Origin: Heligmosomoides polygyrus polygyrus
Lineage: Eukaryota; Nematoda; Chromadorea; Rhabditida; Heligmosomidae
NCBI GenBank assembly: GCA_947396885.1
Contig: OX377204.1
Coordinates: 5,270,001-5,334,000, forward strand
Length of the DNA: 64,000 nt
Direction: 5' to 3'
The notes under the pieces were generated by a model that had not been told where the DNA came from, did no database searches, and saw nothing but the letters and a program-made list of their open reading frames with translations. A program made the position numbers and the translations under genes. How positions within the stretch are numbered: position 1 is the stretch's first letter; every line of letters begins with the position of its first letter. Below, in pieces: positions 10,816 to 21,629 of this stretch.

Positions 10816-11285
10816 CTTTAAAGTTGACCATAACTATCAAAGACGCCGTGGGCCAAGTTCCCACCTTGACGTCCATAATTAATAAATAGAATGAGTACTT
10901 CAGAGAATGAATTGCGTACGTGCAATAGAGGGTGAGGCACCAGAGCAGTTTTGAAGATTCTGCTCTACCGTATTCCGCTATACCATTCTATATAGCAAAA
11001 GCAGGTTTTTTTTACTCTAATGATTGAGAGAAGGCCTAGAGAGGACAAGAAGACGTCCGCATGTTCTCCGGGTTTGGAGCGAAGCCCCCAACCAGACGTT
11101 TGGCGGCCGTGAGGCCGTTGAACGTCTGGTGAATAATATTTCTCAACGGGAGGGCCAACTAAGCCATTTATCAACATGAAAATCACAATTATATCGTTCC
11201 TTCTTCTAGTATACTAATGTACGCAAGAAAAATCCCTCCAATTTCATGCTTGAAGTCACGGGGCTGCTTTGTTTTCAGCACCAAA

Positions 11286-11830
11286 TCACGCTGTCGCTGG
11301 AGCATAAGAAAATGAAATGCCTAATCCAGTTAGTGCCGATGCATGGCGACAAGGATATAAGGTTTTAGAACGGTCATTACGAATCATAACGCTGGCTTTT
11401 CCCCTAATTCGTCGTTCCATCAACACTCTGAAAAAGGCCTTCGCCTTCTTCGGCCAGCCGGTTTCATCAGGGTGGCGGTGGTCGTGCAGGATTCCCACCT
11501 TGACGTCCCCACTCACACACAGACGCACCTTAGAACCTCCCCAACGATGTTTTATCCGCTGCCACTCTCACCCACCAATTTAGCCGACTCGCACCACTGG
11601 TAGCATCTCGCTGTTGCCTGGCTGCACCATGGGTAACCGTGCTCGTCGGCCAAATGGGCTCTTTCGACGTCTTAGGTCCTTTTTCGCGCCGTTCGTACGT
11701 ATCCGTCGACTCGAACGTCGGATGGGTCACAACGTCGGCTGCTGATATGATGATTTCCTTCGGACATCGATTCACCACGACCGCTTCGCTAGCCGCTTCT
11801 CTTGATCAAATATGCCGCTAAAGTGTCTGT
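11286..11830 (-). pseudogene. Coding-like region, unidentified (possibly transposon-derived)
   Basis: Two adjacent minus-strand frames read like protein: one containing GILHDHRHPDETGW and RRIRGKASVMIRND, the other CPKEIIISAADVVTHPTFEST. The first has a loose HxHxP pattern as in FLYWCH-type zinc fingers of Mutator-like transposases, but I cannot confirm it. A stop separates the frames, and AAG|GTGCGT between them could be a splice donor. Confidence 0.25.
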
Positions 11831-11839
11831 CTCATCGAC

Positions 11840-12595
11840 GATGCCCTACATGGCGGCTGTGACGACAACCAGCCATGGCCTTCTCATGACATGACGACGT
11901 GTTGGCTGCCATTCTTTCTCACGCACAAACACTAACCTCATGGGAAAATGGATTCTAACGGATGCCTGGCATTCTTCGCCCGATACAGTAACGTTATTGG
12001 TTCGATCGAAACCTCAATGAGGGTTAAATACCGCTCCGCAGCTAGCTTTGGGCTATTGCGCCAGGTATTCCACTAATTTCAAAAAATCGCTACCTCCATT
12101 ATTGAGAGAACTGAGTGAGATAACCCTCAAGGGTGTTCTTGCCACTTGCGAATGTTTTCGTGTTACCAAAATCTGCGCCCCTTTTCTACCATGGAATTCC
12201 CCATTTGATGTTAACCTTCCCTAAGAAGTGGAATACAGAATCGGGAAGCATCGTAGAGAGATAGCCTGGAAAGGTTTATAGAGAGCTTTAGCAATGTCTT
12301 TCTTAAAATCAGCTGTTGCGAACTCTCTCCTGAAATGGAGCTGCCGCTACACCTTCTCCTCTACCTCGTAAGGAGGAGTACTGGTGCGTCCACGTCCAGA
12401 TCCGCCTAGAAGTCCTTTGAACTTCCAAGTCTCTTCCATGGAATCTTCTTTGACCTTTTCATCGATCCCTGACAAGATTGGCATAGCCTATAGTTTCTCA
12501 AACTTGGACAAGCTTAAATGCGGAGAAGCCTACCCACCATAAGATTTTTATTTTTTATATTTTTCTATAATTATATTGTTATTATATATTCAATA
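11840..12595. other. No recognisable feature
   Basis: Unique-looking sequence without supported exons, ending in an AT-rich run next to the SINE at 12611. Confidence 0.5.
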
Positions 12596-12598
12596 CCG

Positions 12599-12920
12599 GT
12601 TCAGGTTTTAAACGATAAAGAATAAAGAACGGCGTTATTCAATTTCCATTGGGATGCGCCACGCATTCTACTTCTATGGGATGTCGTGGAGGCGAGTTGA
12701 ATGCGTATTTGGCCATACAATCACTTGCGGTGGCCAGCCGATGAACAAGTCAGTGCCCAATCCTTCCCAAACAAGTCTGGTACCAATTCACCGACCCCGG
12801 AGGGATGGAAGGCTTGGTTGGCCTGGGCGGGAAACCCGAATCAGGAACCTGGTATCGGGTGCAGGCGACAGCCGGCGCCTCCTCCGACTGCGCTCCACGC
12901 GCCCACACGTTCAGGTTTTA
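12599..12920 (-). mobile_element. Full-length tRNA-derived SINE with 12-bp TSD
   Basis: Element 12611-12908. Target duplication GTTCAGGTTTTA at 12599-12610 and 12909-12920, identical on both sides. Body and head are intact, so this is a young copy. Confidence 0.95.
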
Positions 12921-13396
12921 CATTGCTAAAATGTACAACTACTGCAGGTTTAGTTGGACAATCTCACGAATAAGGTCAACGAAGTGACCGTGGAGTTCCT
13001 CAAGTTCCTCAAGGTGATCTGTACAGGATTGTAGGGCGCTGTCTGGGAAGCACCGTAGTGGTTTCCAAATTTCTTACGGACCTCTGGGTGGGCAGAAGAC
13101 TGTAGCGCTTCAGTACGGGCTGATAATGCAAAACTGACGCTTGGAATACCACTGTCGTGCTCAGAAATCATCCTACAAAAGGATTGAAGCAACCTTCTTT
13201 CTGTGTTCTTGACAATCTTCACATTATTCTTTTTCTTTTTCTCTCTTTCTCCTCACTCTGTTACACTTTTATAGTGCTTCAGATGTATGAATGCTTTCTT
13301 AGCTGGGTGTTGCCGCTAAGGGCTGTCACAAAAAAATCATAAGAGTCAAAAAAGAAAGTTATTAAGTAGTTATTGTAACAAAACACAAATATAAAT

Positions 13397-13403
<7 letters not shown>

Positions 13404-13427
<24 letters not shown>

Positions 13428-13455
13428 CTTGATATACTTGATATACTTGATATAA
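13404..13455. repeat. (TA)n followed by TTGATATAC tandem repeat
   Basis: About 22 bp of alternating TA lead into three copies of a 10-bp unit, TTGATATACT. This is microsatellite-derived. Confidence 0.9.
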
Positions 13456-13928
13456 ATGCCTTAAAAATCTCTTTTTTTTGTCAAATGCCTCCACGCCTCC
13501 TCTCCCAGCCATCGGCTGAGGTCCTTGAAATTCAGGGCCCGGCCCGTATGGCTCTGCCAGTTGCGTGTGGTAGGGTCGTACATAGTTCCAGCGTCACGGC
13601 GGCAAATTCAGTAAATGAACTTTTTTGTGTCCAATTATTTATCGCCTGCCTATTTTTTGGTTATCTATTTTTTCTCGGTGACTTTATTTTCGTCCTACAT
13701 AAGTGACGTCCTATCCGAGAAAGCTCCAGGTTTCTGTTTCTGTATTTTTAGTGGATGTTAGCTATTTTATATTTTGGTTACAAAGCCAATCTTACGCATA
13801 TTCTGTTCTTCCCACTTGGCTGAGTATTGTTATTGGCTAACGCAATAAACAGTAAACAATAAACAATCATTGACAAAACGTGGGATTTTGATAAAATCCT
13901 AATAGTTGCCACAAGAATAGGTTAAAAA

Positions 13929-14219
13929 GGATAAAAGATAAAGGACGGCGTTACTCAATCCCTTCTGGGATGCGCCATCGCATTCTACTTCTACGGGATG
14001 TCGTGGAGGCGACATGAATGCGTATTTGCCCATACAATGACTTGCGGTGGCCAGCCGATGAACAAGTCAGCGCTTTATCCTTTCCCAGACACGTCTGTTA
14101 CCAATTCACCGACCCCGGAGGGATGGAAGGCTTGGTTGGCCTGGGCGGGAAATCCGAACCAGGAACCTGGAATCGGGTGCTCGCGACAGTCGCGTCTCCT
14201 CCAACTGCTACACGCGCCC
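13929..14219 (-). mobile_element. Full-length tRNA-derived SINE
   Basis: Intact tail (GGATAAAAGATAAAGG), body and head. It shares the variant GCGCCATCGCATTC/CTTCTGGG with the copies at 3133, 39548 and 53018, suggesting a subfamily. Flanks AAGAATAGGTTA and AAGAATATGTAGGTTA may be a target duplication altered by a 4-bp indel. Confidence 0.93.
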
Positions 14220-14224
14220 TTAAG

Positions 14225-15470
14225 AATATGTAGGTTAGGTTCCAGAAAAGGTGCGAGTTCGAATTGCGCCTGAATCCAGATGTTCCTCCTCGTTATAGTC
14301 ACGTAGAAGAGAAGGCGCTGCATCATTTTGGCCAATTCGCCTGTGTCATTTTCGAGAAAGAATTCAATTCAAACACGAGGCGTGGCGCTAATGCGTATCG
14401 CATCGGTACACCACGAACTGGATCTGACCGTTGGTCACTTGCGATTAAAAATGGCATGTATTATAGCAATTGCCCTTAGGACTAGGCCACGGAAAAAGCC
14501 GGCGATAGCGGGTTGCAAGCTTCTGGGTTGGACGCTACTTTTTCTACTGATTTCAATCACTGGCGCTCCTCGTCTACAACATGCTTCTCTCAGATACCCA
14601 TCCCTTATTGTAGACCTTTCTAACTGTGAGTACCTTATGAAGAGGCTTTATTTGTATTTGTAGATAGTTAGGGGTTTCTGTTTTATGAGCTGCTTCTTTT
14701 AGGAGTTGATGTTGATCTCAGAGGTTATCGTAGAAAATGTAAACCTCGTGTTTCTCCTACGAAAAGTACGAAGACCTCCGTAATGCTTCAGCAAGCCTTC
14801 GCAAGCCCTCAGATGCCCTAAAATCTAAAATAAGATCCTTCCCTTACCTTTCTCACATCGATAGAGTTCCACACCAATCTGGTCTCTATTTCGTAACAGT
14901 TCGGACCTACACACAGCTGACGCGAATGCCCGTAACGCTTTTTGCATGGCCATAGAATGGCTGTGAATAAACGCTGAATAAATTTTGCAAAAATAAACAC
15001 TCTCGGAGACGCTTCAATAGAGGCTGCAGTTACTGGTTTCTTTCACACGTTCGTATTCCTTCACTATCCTTCTGGTTCACTGAATACCATCAGTTTGATT
15101 TAGTACCGTTATTGTGTTCTCATTATTGTGGTTATTTGTTTCTGTACAGCCCGGGTCGGGTAATCTGAAACTGAACGTTAGGATAAGAGACTACCTAACA
15201 TCCGAAAATTCAACTTTTTGAGTATCTCCGCATGCATCAGTTGCTGATAGAAAGTGGCTTTTCTCTATCGTTCATTTTTGTCGTACAAATCTTCTGGACA
15301 TCATGATAAAGGTGTTACCCTTTCTGCCAATCAATCTAGTGAATCGTCTTATTTGTAATTATGCGTAAATTGTGGACTTCTACAGTGATTCATGAGCCAC
15401 CTATTCAATCGGAGCGTGATAGGTAAGACCGTCTTGCCGTTACTGATGTAATGGAAAGTGAGATAGCGTA
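14225..15470. other. Unassigned region
   Basis: Several overlapping short frames occur at 14264-14663, none with convincing splice sites or a known motif. No repeat family recognised. Confidence 0.4.
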
Positions 15471-15476
15471 AAATTA

Positions 15477-16373
15477 GGGGTGGGGACAGAAGTAATGAGA
15501 CTCTCCATGCCGTGCCCATATATGTCGTGGCTGGAGTCCGCTTTCGTGCTGCTCGTATTTCTATGTTCGTTTGCTATTACTGAAGGCCACCTGGGAAGTG
15601 ACCACTTTAGCCCGTTCCAGAAGCATGCCGAAACCCCAGTCTGTCTCATGCCGAAACCCCGTTCTTACGAGTCGACCTGTGTCGCGCAAATCTCGCCCAA
15701 TTCCCAACACCGAGTAGCCTGGTCTGAATAGTCACGCAAGATGAGAAGTACGTCTTCTACCTTAACCCTGCCAAGCAGCGAGTCTGGGTGAGGCCTGGTG
15801 ACCTGTTACTGACCTTCGTTCGGCGGAATGTTCACGGAGACACCTTTAGAGCTTTTGGGTCTGCGCCTATGGACCGATATACTGCAAGCTGTTTACCAAA
15901 CACACGACGGTGGACTCCAAGGCCATGGTGAACGAAGCAGAAGAGATGGACCTGCGACTCGCACTTATTCGGTCTCAGCGCTTCAAGAAGGTCCTCCTCT
16001 TCGACAACGCCGCACCCCATCGGGCAAAGTGACCACGGATAAGATTGGTCAGCTGGGCTACGTTCACATGTCTCACCCACCGAATCGGCGGACATCTTTC
16101 CATGCGACTACCACTACATCTTGAGCCTACAGGACTTCCTGGTCGGCAGGGACACAAGAACCCAAGCAGTCCTTGACAGCCATATCGAGCAGTTGATCAA
16201 CACCAGGCCCAAGCAGTTCTGGAAGGATGGGATCAGGAAGTTGATTGACCGATGGCAGCAAGGTCATTTACCTTAATGGCGAATACTTTCCTCAGCTCCG
16301 TTAAGTTGTAATTGACTTGTAAAGAGAGAAAGAAATTTGTTGAATTTGTCTCATTACTTTTGGCCCACCCCAA
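15477..16373 (+). mobile_element. Internally deleted mariner transposon, copy A
   Basis: Inverted termini GGGGTGGGGACAGAAGTAATGAGA (15477-15500) and, as its complement, TCTCATTACTTTTGGCCCACCCC (16349-16371); TA precedes the left end. Coding remnants include DEKYVFYLNPAKQRV near 15744, LLFDNAAPHRAK near 15990 (second catalytic Asp) and a third-Asp region read from CATGCGACTACCACTAC near 16102, ending in LINTRPKQFWKDGIRKLIDRWQQ. Frameshifts and stops interrupt it. At about 0.9 kb it is shorter than the usual 1.3 kb and lacks the N-terminal helix-turn-helix part, so it is non-autonomous. Copy B at 40549-44608 has the same deletion. Confidence 0.85.
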
Positions 16374-16459
16374 CAGGGTGCTTCATGCTGCATAGTGCAA
16401 ATATCAAGCTCGCCTAGAATCTCCGAGTTAAGACCTAATCACTAACTTGCTAATTTTAC

Positions 16460-16716
16460 TGAAGTTAGAAGTAGTATGAAATTTATTTAAACGCTAAGAA
16501 GTAAGGCGGCTTGTCTAAGACAACATTTCTGGTCATAGGATTTGTTACTGGAAAACACTCCTTTGGACAAAATAGATAGCTTAAATGATAATTTCGAAAT
16601 TTCCTCTTTTCTGATTTTTCTGTTTTCTGTTGCTTTTGGCTTTTCTGTTTCATGTTTTATGACGAAGGCGATTTTCTGTTTTCTGGGGAAATTTACAAAA
16701 TTCCCGCGCATCCCTG
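16460..16716 (-). mobile_element. Terminal fragment of AGAAAACAG-repeat hAT-like element
   Basis: In reverse complement it matches 32181-32430. It ends CAGGGATGCGCGGGAATTTT, followed by repeated AGAAAACAG units and then a shared non-repetitive stretch. The outer end abuts ATCCCGTG at 16717. No second end is found, so it is a fragment. Confidence 0.7.
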
Positions 16717-16724
16717 ATCCCGTG

Positions 16725-16785
16725 ACTGTAAACTGCGTTGTGTATTCCAAAAGAGATTAAACAACGTCCTTTATCCTTATCCTTG
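16725..16785 (+). mobile_element. SINE tail fragment
   Basis: TTCCAAAAGAGATTAAACAACGTCCTTTATCCTTATCC is the end of a SINE body plus tail (given here only for landmarks at 16748-16781). It lies a few bases beyond the hAT-like end, so the hAT-like element probably inserted in this SINE. Confidence 0.7.
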
Positions 16786-17054
16786 GTGCGAAGCGCACCT
16801 AAAGAGAATCTTGTTCGAGCGGGTCCCCTTCTGCTCATCGTTCCGTAACTAAAGTCGTCTGATGGGTGGGTGGCCGCTGTTGGATGTTTGCACTTGTTTT
16901 TATCAGCACGGTATCAGCACTGTTGAGGTCGGCCAATTAATAGCTGCTATTGGATAACGGAACACCGCGGACGTCTTTGACCCTAGTACTGCTGCTCTTC
17001 CCACAATCTAGTTTGCACTTTTATTTTTATTTTTGTATTAAATTTTGAAAACAT

Positions 17055-17357
17055 CGGTTTTGTTATAAAGGATAAAGGACGGCGTTTTTCAATCCCTTTT
17101 GAGATGCACCACTTCTACGGGATGTCGTGGAGGCGATTTGAATGCGTATTTTAGGCCACATAATGACTTGCGATGGCCAGCTGGTGAACAAGTCAGCGCT
17201 CTATCCTTCCCAGACAAGTCTGTTACCAATCACCGACCTTTGAAGGATGGAAGGCTTGGTTGGCCTGGCGGGAAATTCTAACCAGGAACCTCTTATCGGG
17301 TGCAAGCGACAGTCGGCGCCTCCTCCGACTGCGCTACACGCCCCCGGTCTCGTTATA
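17055..17357 (-). mobile_element. Full-length tRNA-derived SINE with imperfect 13-bp TSD
   Basis: Element 17068-17344. Flanks CGGTTTTGTTATA (17055-17067) and CGGTCTCGTTATA (17345-17357) differ at two positions. A short deletion removes the GCATTCTAC part of the body. Confidence 0.92.
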
Positions 17358-17461
17358 TCAATGCATTATCTCTGAAAATGTCTGACTCTTTAAACGGATG
17401 CTCTCGTTGTTTTCCACTGTGTGTTCTTCGATGTATTGCTTGATTTCTTTATCACTTAAGG

Positions 17462-17671
17462 TCAGATTTGGAAAGAACACGGATGGATGACCTCCGTAAG
17501 TTGACCTCGGAGAGCGAAAAGAAAAAGTTCAACGATTAAATAAAACGGGTTTCTAGCGAGAAGTCGTATTGCATTACAAAATCGACTACGGTTTGTCCGG
17601 GCAGGTTTATCCGGTTGAGTTCCTTTTCTCTTCGGTTCGTTTTCGGAGATCTCTTGAGTAAATGCAAAAGC
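17462..17671 (-). CDS. Candidate terminal exon with membrane-like segment
   Basis: Opens after a good acceptor (TTCATCTTCTTCGCAG, complement of 17672-17687) and stays open for 69 codons to a stop. Residues about 1-35 are polar and basic (QEISENEPKRKG, DKPARTNRSRF). They are followed by the hydrophobic stretch NPFYLIVELFLFAL, possibly a transmembrane helix. A GAG|GTCAAC donor after that helix is an alternative exon end. No upstream exon was located and no family recognised. Confidence 0.35.
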   Translation of the reverse strand, partial: AFAFTQEISENEPKRKGTQPDKPARTNRSRFCNAIRLLARNPFYLIVELFLFALRGQLTEVIHPCSFQI

Positions 17672-17744
17672 CTGCGAAGAAGATGAAGGCACAGTATTCA
17701 GCCAGCTCTCTAAGTGTACCTATACAACATAGTTATGCTCTCGA

Positions 17745-17905
17745 AATTTTCTCGAATATTTGATTGGTTTCGAATGTTTAGAATTCTCGAATATTCTAAT
17801 TCGAATACATTTAAGAAGGGTAATTTTTTGAATTTTCGAATTTGAAGATTCAAATTCGAACAAGAGTCAGTCGGATTCCTAATCGAATAGGTCGTTCGAG
17901 TACAA
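17745..17905. repeat. TTCGAA-rich degenerate repeat
   Basis: Dense palindromic TTCGAA/TTCGAAT motifs (about ten in 160 bp), each self-complementary, giving many small hairpins. Not a regular tandem array. Confidence 0.6.
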
Positions 17906-18679
17906 CTGTAACTTCTAACGGCTCGCCTCTTTGTCCGTTACGCTTCGCCGATGGTAAAAACGCCTTGACGCTTTTTCCTCACACTATTAGTGCGACCAGA
18001 TCTGCTCCTGTTGACTTTTGCTGTTGCCGTTCACTCTTCACTTCATAAAAAGTCGTTTTTGAGCTTTATGGTTTGGGGTACTCACATGAAAGCTGAATAT
18101 ATATTAAGACCCATTTGTGCTGCTTTTATCCCTGAATGGATCAATTGCGATTTTCTGCTACCGATTCTTCAAACCCCTTTCGTTTTCCATCACCCTTGCC
18201 TCACATCTTCCCCATTTATTGTTTGAAGAAGAGCACCAGAAAAAGTTAACATCGATTTATTCCGTTTTATTAAACTAATGTACGAGAACTCCTAAAGCAG
18301 TTTATTTTTTTTTACAGTGAAATCTAGTTACGCATAAAACAACAGCGTAGTAGCTGTTGAGGGTTAACACTGGGCGATAACGATTAAAACGACCGGTTGC
18401 ACCATTTTAATAGAAATATGATAGTCATGAAGTCTCGGAACGCTATAGGATTTTTCTACGGAGTGATCTGGAAACGAGCATCAGTGAAAACCTTTCTTGA
18501 TGGCATTATCAATTTGAGAAATGCGATTTCCGAACAAAATCTCACCCAAGTAGATGACAATCTTCTTTGGACAACTGAAGACAGCATACAGCATATACAG
18601 CATATACAGTGCTATTTCGCTGTACCGCATGCCTATAAATTGCAGAGTCACTAGCATCTTTCACATAGTAATTTGGTAT

Positions 18680-18960
18680 AGGGCGCGTGGTGGCGGAGTC
18701 GAAGGAGCGACCGGCCTTCGTGCACTCCGACCTCGGTTTTTGGCTCGGGTCCTGCCCACGTCAGCTAAGCCTTCCACCCTTCTGGGGTCAGTGAAATAGC
18801 ACTTGTATGGGGTTTGTATACGGGAAGGTTAGCGCCTTTATTCTCTATTGTCGTGATGCCGCAAGTTGCTGTGTAGGTCAAGTATTCGAGTTCTCCTGTA
18901 TCGGCTTTCCCACTGGCCAGATCCCCATCCAATTTCGTCCGTGTCACTACTCTTGGCATT
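18680..18960 (+). mobile_element. tRNA-derived SINE, divergent subfamily
   Basis: The head reads GGGCGCGTGGTGGCGGAGTCG with B box GGCTCGGGTCC. The order of body motifs (CCTTCCACCCTTCTGGGGTCAGTGAA, GGGAAGGTTAGCGCC, GCCGCAAG) is kept, but identity to the main family is low and the tail is absent. It may represent an older subfamily or a different parental tRNA. Confidence 0.7.
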
Positions 18961-19131
18961 TCTGGTTTTGCCTTTAGGTTTTGCTGTCATTGGCAGCCTT
19001 TTTCTAGCAGGCGGAATTGTATTTGTTGCGGTTTTCCTGTTGTTATCTACTCTCTATCTTACCATACTGTGCCTATATACTTGCTTTTACTGATCCGTGC
19101 TCCAAACTATGAGCAAATAAGCTGTATCACC

Positions 19132-19470
19132 TGTTGTCCCGTTGATCATCGAGAAGCTCCAGAGCGCTCTCTGTCCCGCGACAGGGACGTCTCCATTCGT
19201 TCCTGTCCCGTGCCAGAGTCCTCTAATGGATCCTCCTTGCTCGAGGGACACGAAGAGCTTCATATCGGTCGTTCAGGGCTTCCATGAAGAAGTCAAAGCA
19301 AGGAGGTTGGTAGGCGTCATGGTGTTCTCTTGACATCCGGTGGAATCCAAGCGGTAACGGCTCTCGTTCTGCGATGTCTGCGAAGCACATTATGCGAAGG
19401 GCCCACCTAATTTTTGACCAATTGGCCCATCTAATCTTTGATCGCCGACGGAGCTCGAAACTCTGGATGC
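19132..19470 (-). mobile_element. RTE-2 LINE 3' fragment
   Basis: Matches the C-terminal coding end and tail of the LINE at 33060-34390 in reverse orientation. Shared strings include CATATCGGTCGTTCAGGGCTT and the GATGATCAACGGGAC end. It is 5' truncated, with frameshifts. Confidence 0.75.
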
Positions 19471-19912
19471 GAAAATAATGGAAAAACTAATTGTTTTACT
19501 ATATACTATAGAAGTATATCTTGCAGCGCATACAAGTAGAGATTGAGTGATGCCGGCATTAATCCTCGTTTGGTATGAAATAGCTCACCACCTCATTTTT
19601 AAATTTTTAAGCTTTTGAAGAAAAATCTTTAACCTATAATCTTTAGTTTAAAACTGGCCATGCAACAACAACAAAAGAAAAGAAAACGACCGTAAGGAGG
19701 TGTGACCGTCATGCAAAAGTATAGAGGCTGCAGAGCGAGACCTAATAGTCTTCAGTGAATCAGCATGAATGCAAAATGCTGGTAGCTCAGACTGGAGGAG
19801 AACATTTAAGAGCAGAAATCTTTTTCCTCACTCATTATCAAACTCTTAGCGTTATGGAGCCTTGGCAGAATCACTTGTTGTGTGGATATTTGAATATATA
19901 AAATATACCCTA

Positions 19913-20234
19913 TATAATATGGCTTGTAGCGATGCGGGCGCGTGTAGCGCAGTCGGAGGAGGCGGCGGCTGTCGCGTGCACCCGATACCAAGTTCCTGGT
20001 TCGGATTTCCCGCCCAGGTCAACTAAGCCTTCCATCCCTCCGGGGTAGGTGAAACCAGACTTGTCTGGGAGGGATAGAGCGATGACTTATTCATCGGCTG
20101 GCCACCCCAACTCATTGTATGGCCAAATACGTATTCAATTCGCCTCCACGACATCCCGTTGAAGTAGAATGCGTGGCGCATCCCGAAAGGGATTGAATGA
20201 CGCCGTCCTTTATCTTTATCTTTATAATATAGCC
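19913..20234 (+). mobile_element. Full-length tRNA-derived SINE with imperfect 12-bp TSD
   Basis: Element 19936-20222. Flanks TATAATATGGCT (19913-19924) and TATAATATAGCC (20223-20234). Eleven extra bases separate the left flank from GGGCGCG, so the inserted RNA may have started slightly upstream of the usual start. A 10-bp deletion lies in the body near 20050. Confidence 0.9.
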
Positions 20235-20432
20235 TAGGCATCTATAAAACAAACAATGTGGTCTAGTGATGCAAGTGTGATGCAGAAGACTACCCCTAGC
20301 TTTATAGGAATCAATTCAGTAGAAAATATTTACCTTAGGCAATAGACAAATATCACTCCAATCATATTTAATTTCATTTTCATTTCAATCATCGAATCCT
20401 GATTCATTTACCCTCTTTAGCTCCAGTAAAAA

Positions 20433-20725
20433 ATGAAGGATAAAGAAAACCGTTGATGGACCCCTTTTGGGATTCGCCATGCATTCCACTTCTACGGGAT
20501 CGTAGGGGCAGTTTGGATGCGTTCTTGGCCTATACATAGACTTACGGTGGTCAGTCAATAAACAGATCAGTGTTTCATCATTTCCAGTCATTGTCAGACC
20601 TCCGACCCCGGAGTGGGGGAGGGGGGGGGTAAGGAACGCTTGGCCGGCCCTGACGGAAAACCCGAACAATGAACCTGATTCGGGCTGCAGACGACAGCGG
20701 CACCTCTTCTGACTGCGCTTCCAAA
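20433..20725 (-). mobile_element. tRNA-derived SINE, diverged with G-tract
   Basis: Complete order of landmarks. A run GTGGGGGAGGGGGGGGG near 20613 expands the CCCCGGAG segment of the body. Confidence 0.85.
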
Positions 20726-20844
20726 AATTCTGGAGGATGCGCGCTACTATTGTCGAAGCCTCATGCTTTCATCAGCGCTCTCTGGGTGGCATTTTTCGGT
20801 ATATGTCGCGAAAACGGGCAGCATTGAGAGAGGATGCGCCCCAT

Positions 20845-20975
20845 CCAATCAGACCGTATTGTACAGGCGTTCCATTCATAGAGCGCGTGTACAGTCGTTA
20901 CCTTGATCTGCTGGCAGGTGTTCGGTCTGTGCTCTGCTTGGTCATTATTGGCTGGCGCGCTCCCACCTACAATGC
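20845..20975. repeat. CCAAT-bearing repeat, copy 2
   Basis: ATCCAATCA near 20845 and ATTGGCTGGCGCGCTCCC near 20945 flank a segment whose second half (TTCGGTC, TGCTCTG, TTGG, GCGCTCCC) matches 8438-8530. Confidence 0.4.
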
Positions 20976-21317
20976 TGCTCACGTTCGCGACATCTACCCA
21001 TTTTTCTCCATGATCGAGCGAATATGTAGCAGAACCCGAGGATTGAGACGGACGAGCTTGACGCTAGTGCCTTACCATGCTAGATGACCTATTCAGTGTT
21101 CTGAGTACTTTTCCTTGATAGGACATCTTCCATGATTTGCTTAAAAGATTTGGGCTTTCAGTAGCCCGTCACACTTCACATGGTCCACTCATATGGCTGG
21201 TCTTTAATCTAATTTTTTTTTACCAAATCAGCTTTATATGCGGACAAAAAAGTCTCCAAATCATGGTTGATGTCATCTATATAAGGCGACGAATACAAGA
21301 TGAAGACAGGAATGAGA

Positions 21318-21584
21318 TCAGTTCCTGCTGGCGTGGTTCACTCGAAGAGAGCGGCCGTTGAAGTCCGTTCCATTGAGGGTGTTGACAGCATCCTCGGCTC
21401 CGGCGGCGTCCGCGAACTCGCAGAAGGCGAAGCCCTTCTGACGGCCGGTTTCGCGATCGGTGACGATTCGGAAGTTGGTGACTTGGCCGGCTTGACTGAA
21501 CGGATTGCCGACGTCTCCTTCGGTGCACTGGTAGGGCAGGATGCCGACGTACACGGAGCATCCGGACTGTTGTCGTCTATCCAT
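21318..21584 (-). CDS. RRM-only protein, CstF-64-like
   Basis: Predicted 88-residue protein that is essentially one RNA-recognition motif. RNP2 is CSVYVGILPY (about residues 9-18) and RNP1 is KGFAFCEF (about 50-57); the motif ends LNGTDFNGRSLRV. The order DRETGRQKGFAFCEF and the SVYVG start resemble the N-terminal RRM of CstF-64 (CSTF2; nematode cpf-2), which binds GU-rich sequence downstream of poly(A) sites. That protein is much longer, with a hinge and C-terminal domain, and here a stop follows the RRM directly. TTTTCCGTCACAG just upstream (complement of 21615-21627) fits a cis- or trans-splice acceptor, with ATG 33 bases later. It could be a truncated paralogue, a retrocopy or one exon of a longer gene. 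RRM identity is firm; the CstF-64 assignment is inference. Confidence 0.7.
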   Translation of the reverse strand: MDRRQQSGCSVYVGILPYQCTEGDVGNPFSQAGQVTNFRIVTDRETGRQKGFAFCEFADAAGAEDAVNTLNGTDFNGRSLRVNHASRN

Positions 21585-21629
21585 TTCTGCTGATTTGTTG
21601 GAGACTTCAGGAGGCAACTGTGACGGAAA

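Noticed and set aside
12654..12987. Protein-like frames such as MRHAFYFYGMSWRRVECVFG found in many places
   Set aside because: They are antisense or sense translations of the SINE body and recur wherever a SINE copy lies. They have no independent evidence of coding.
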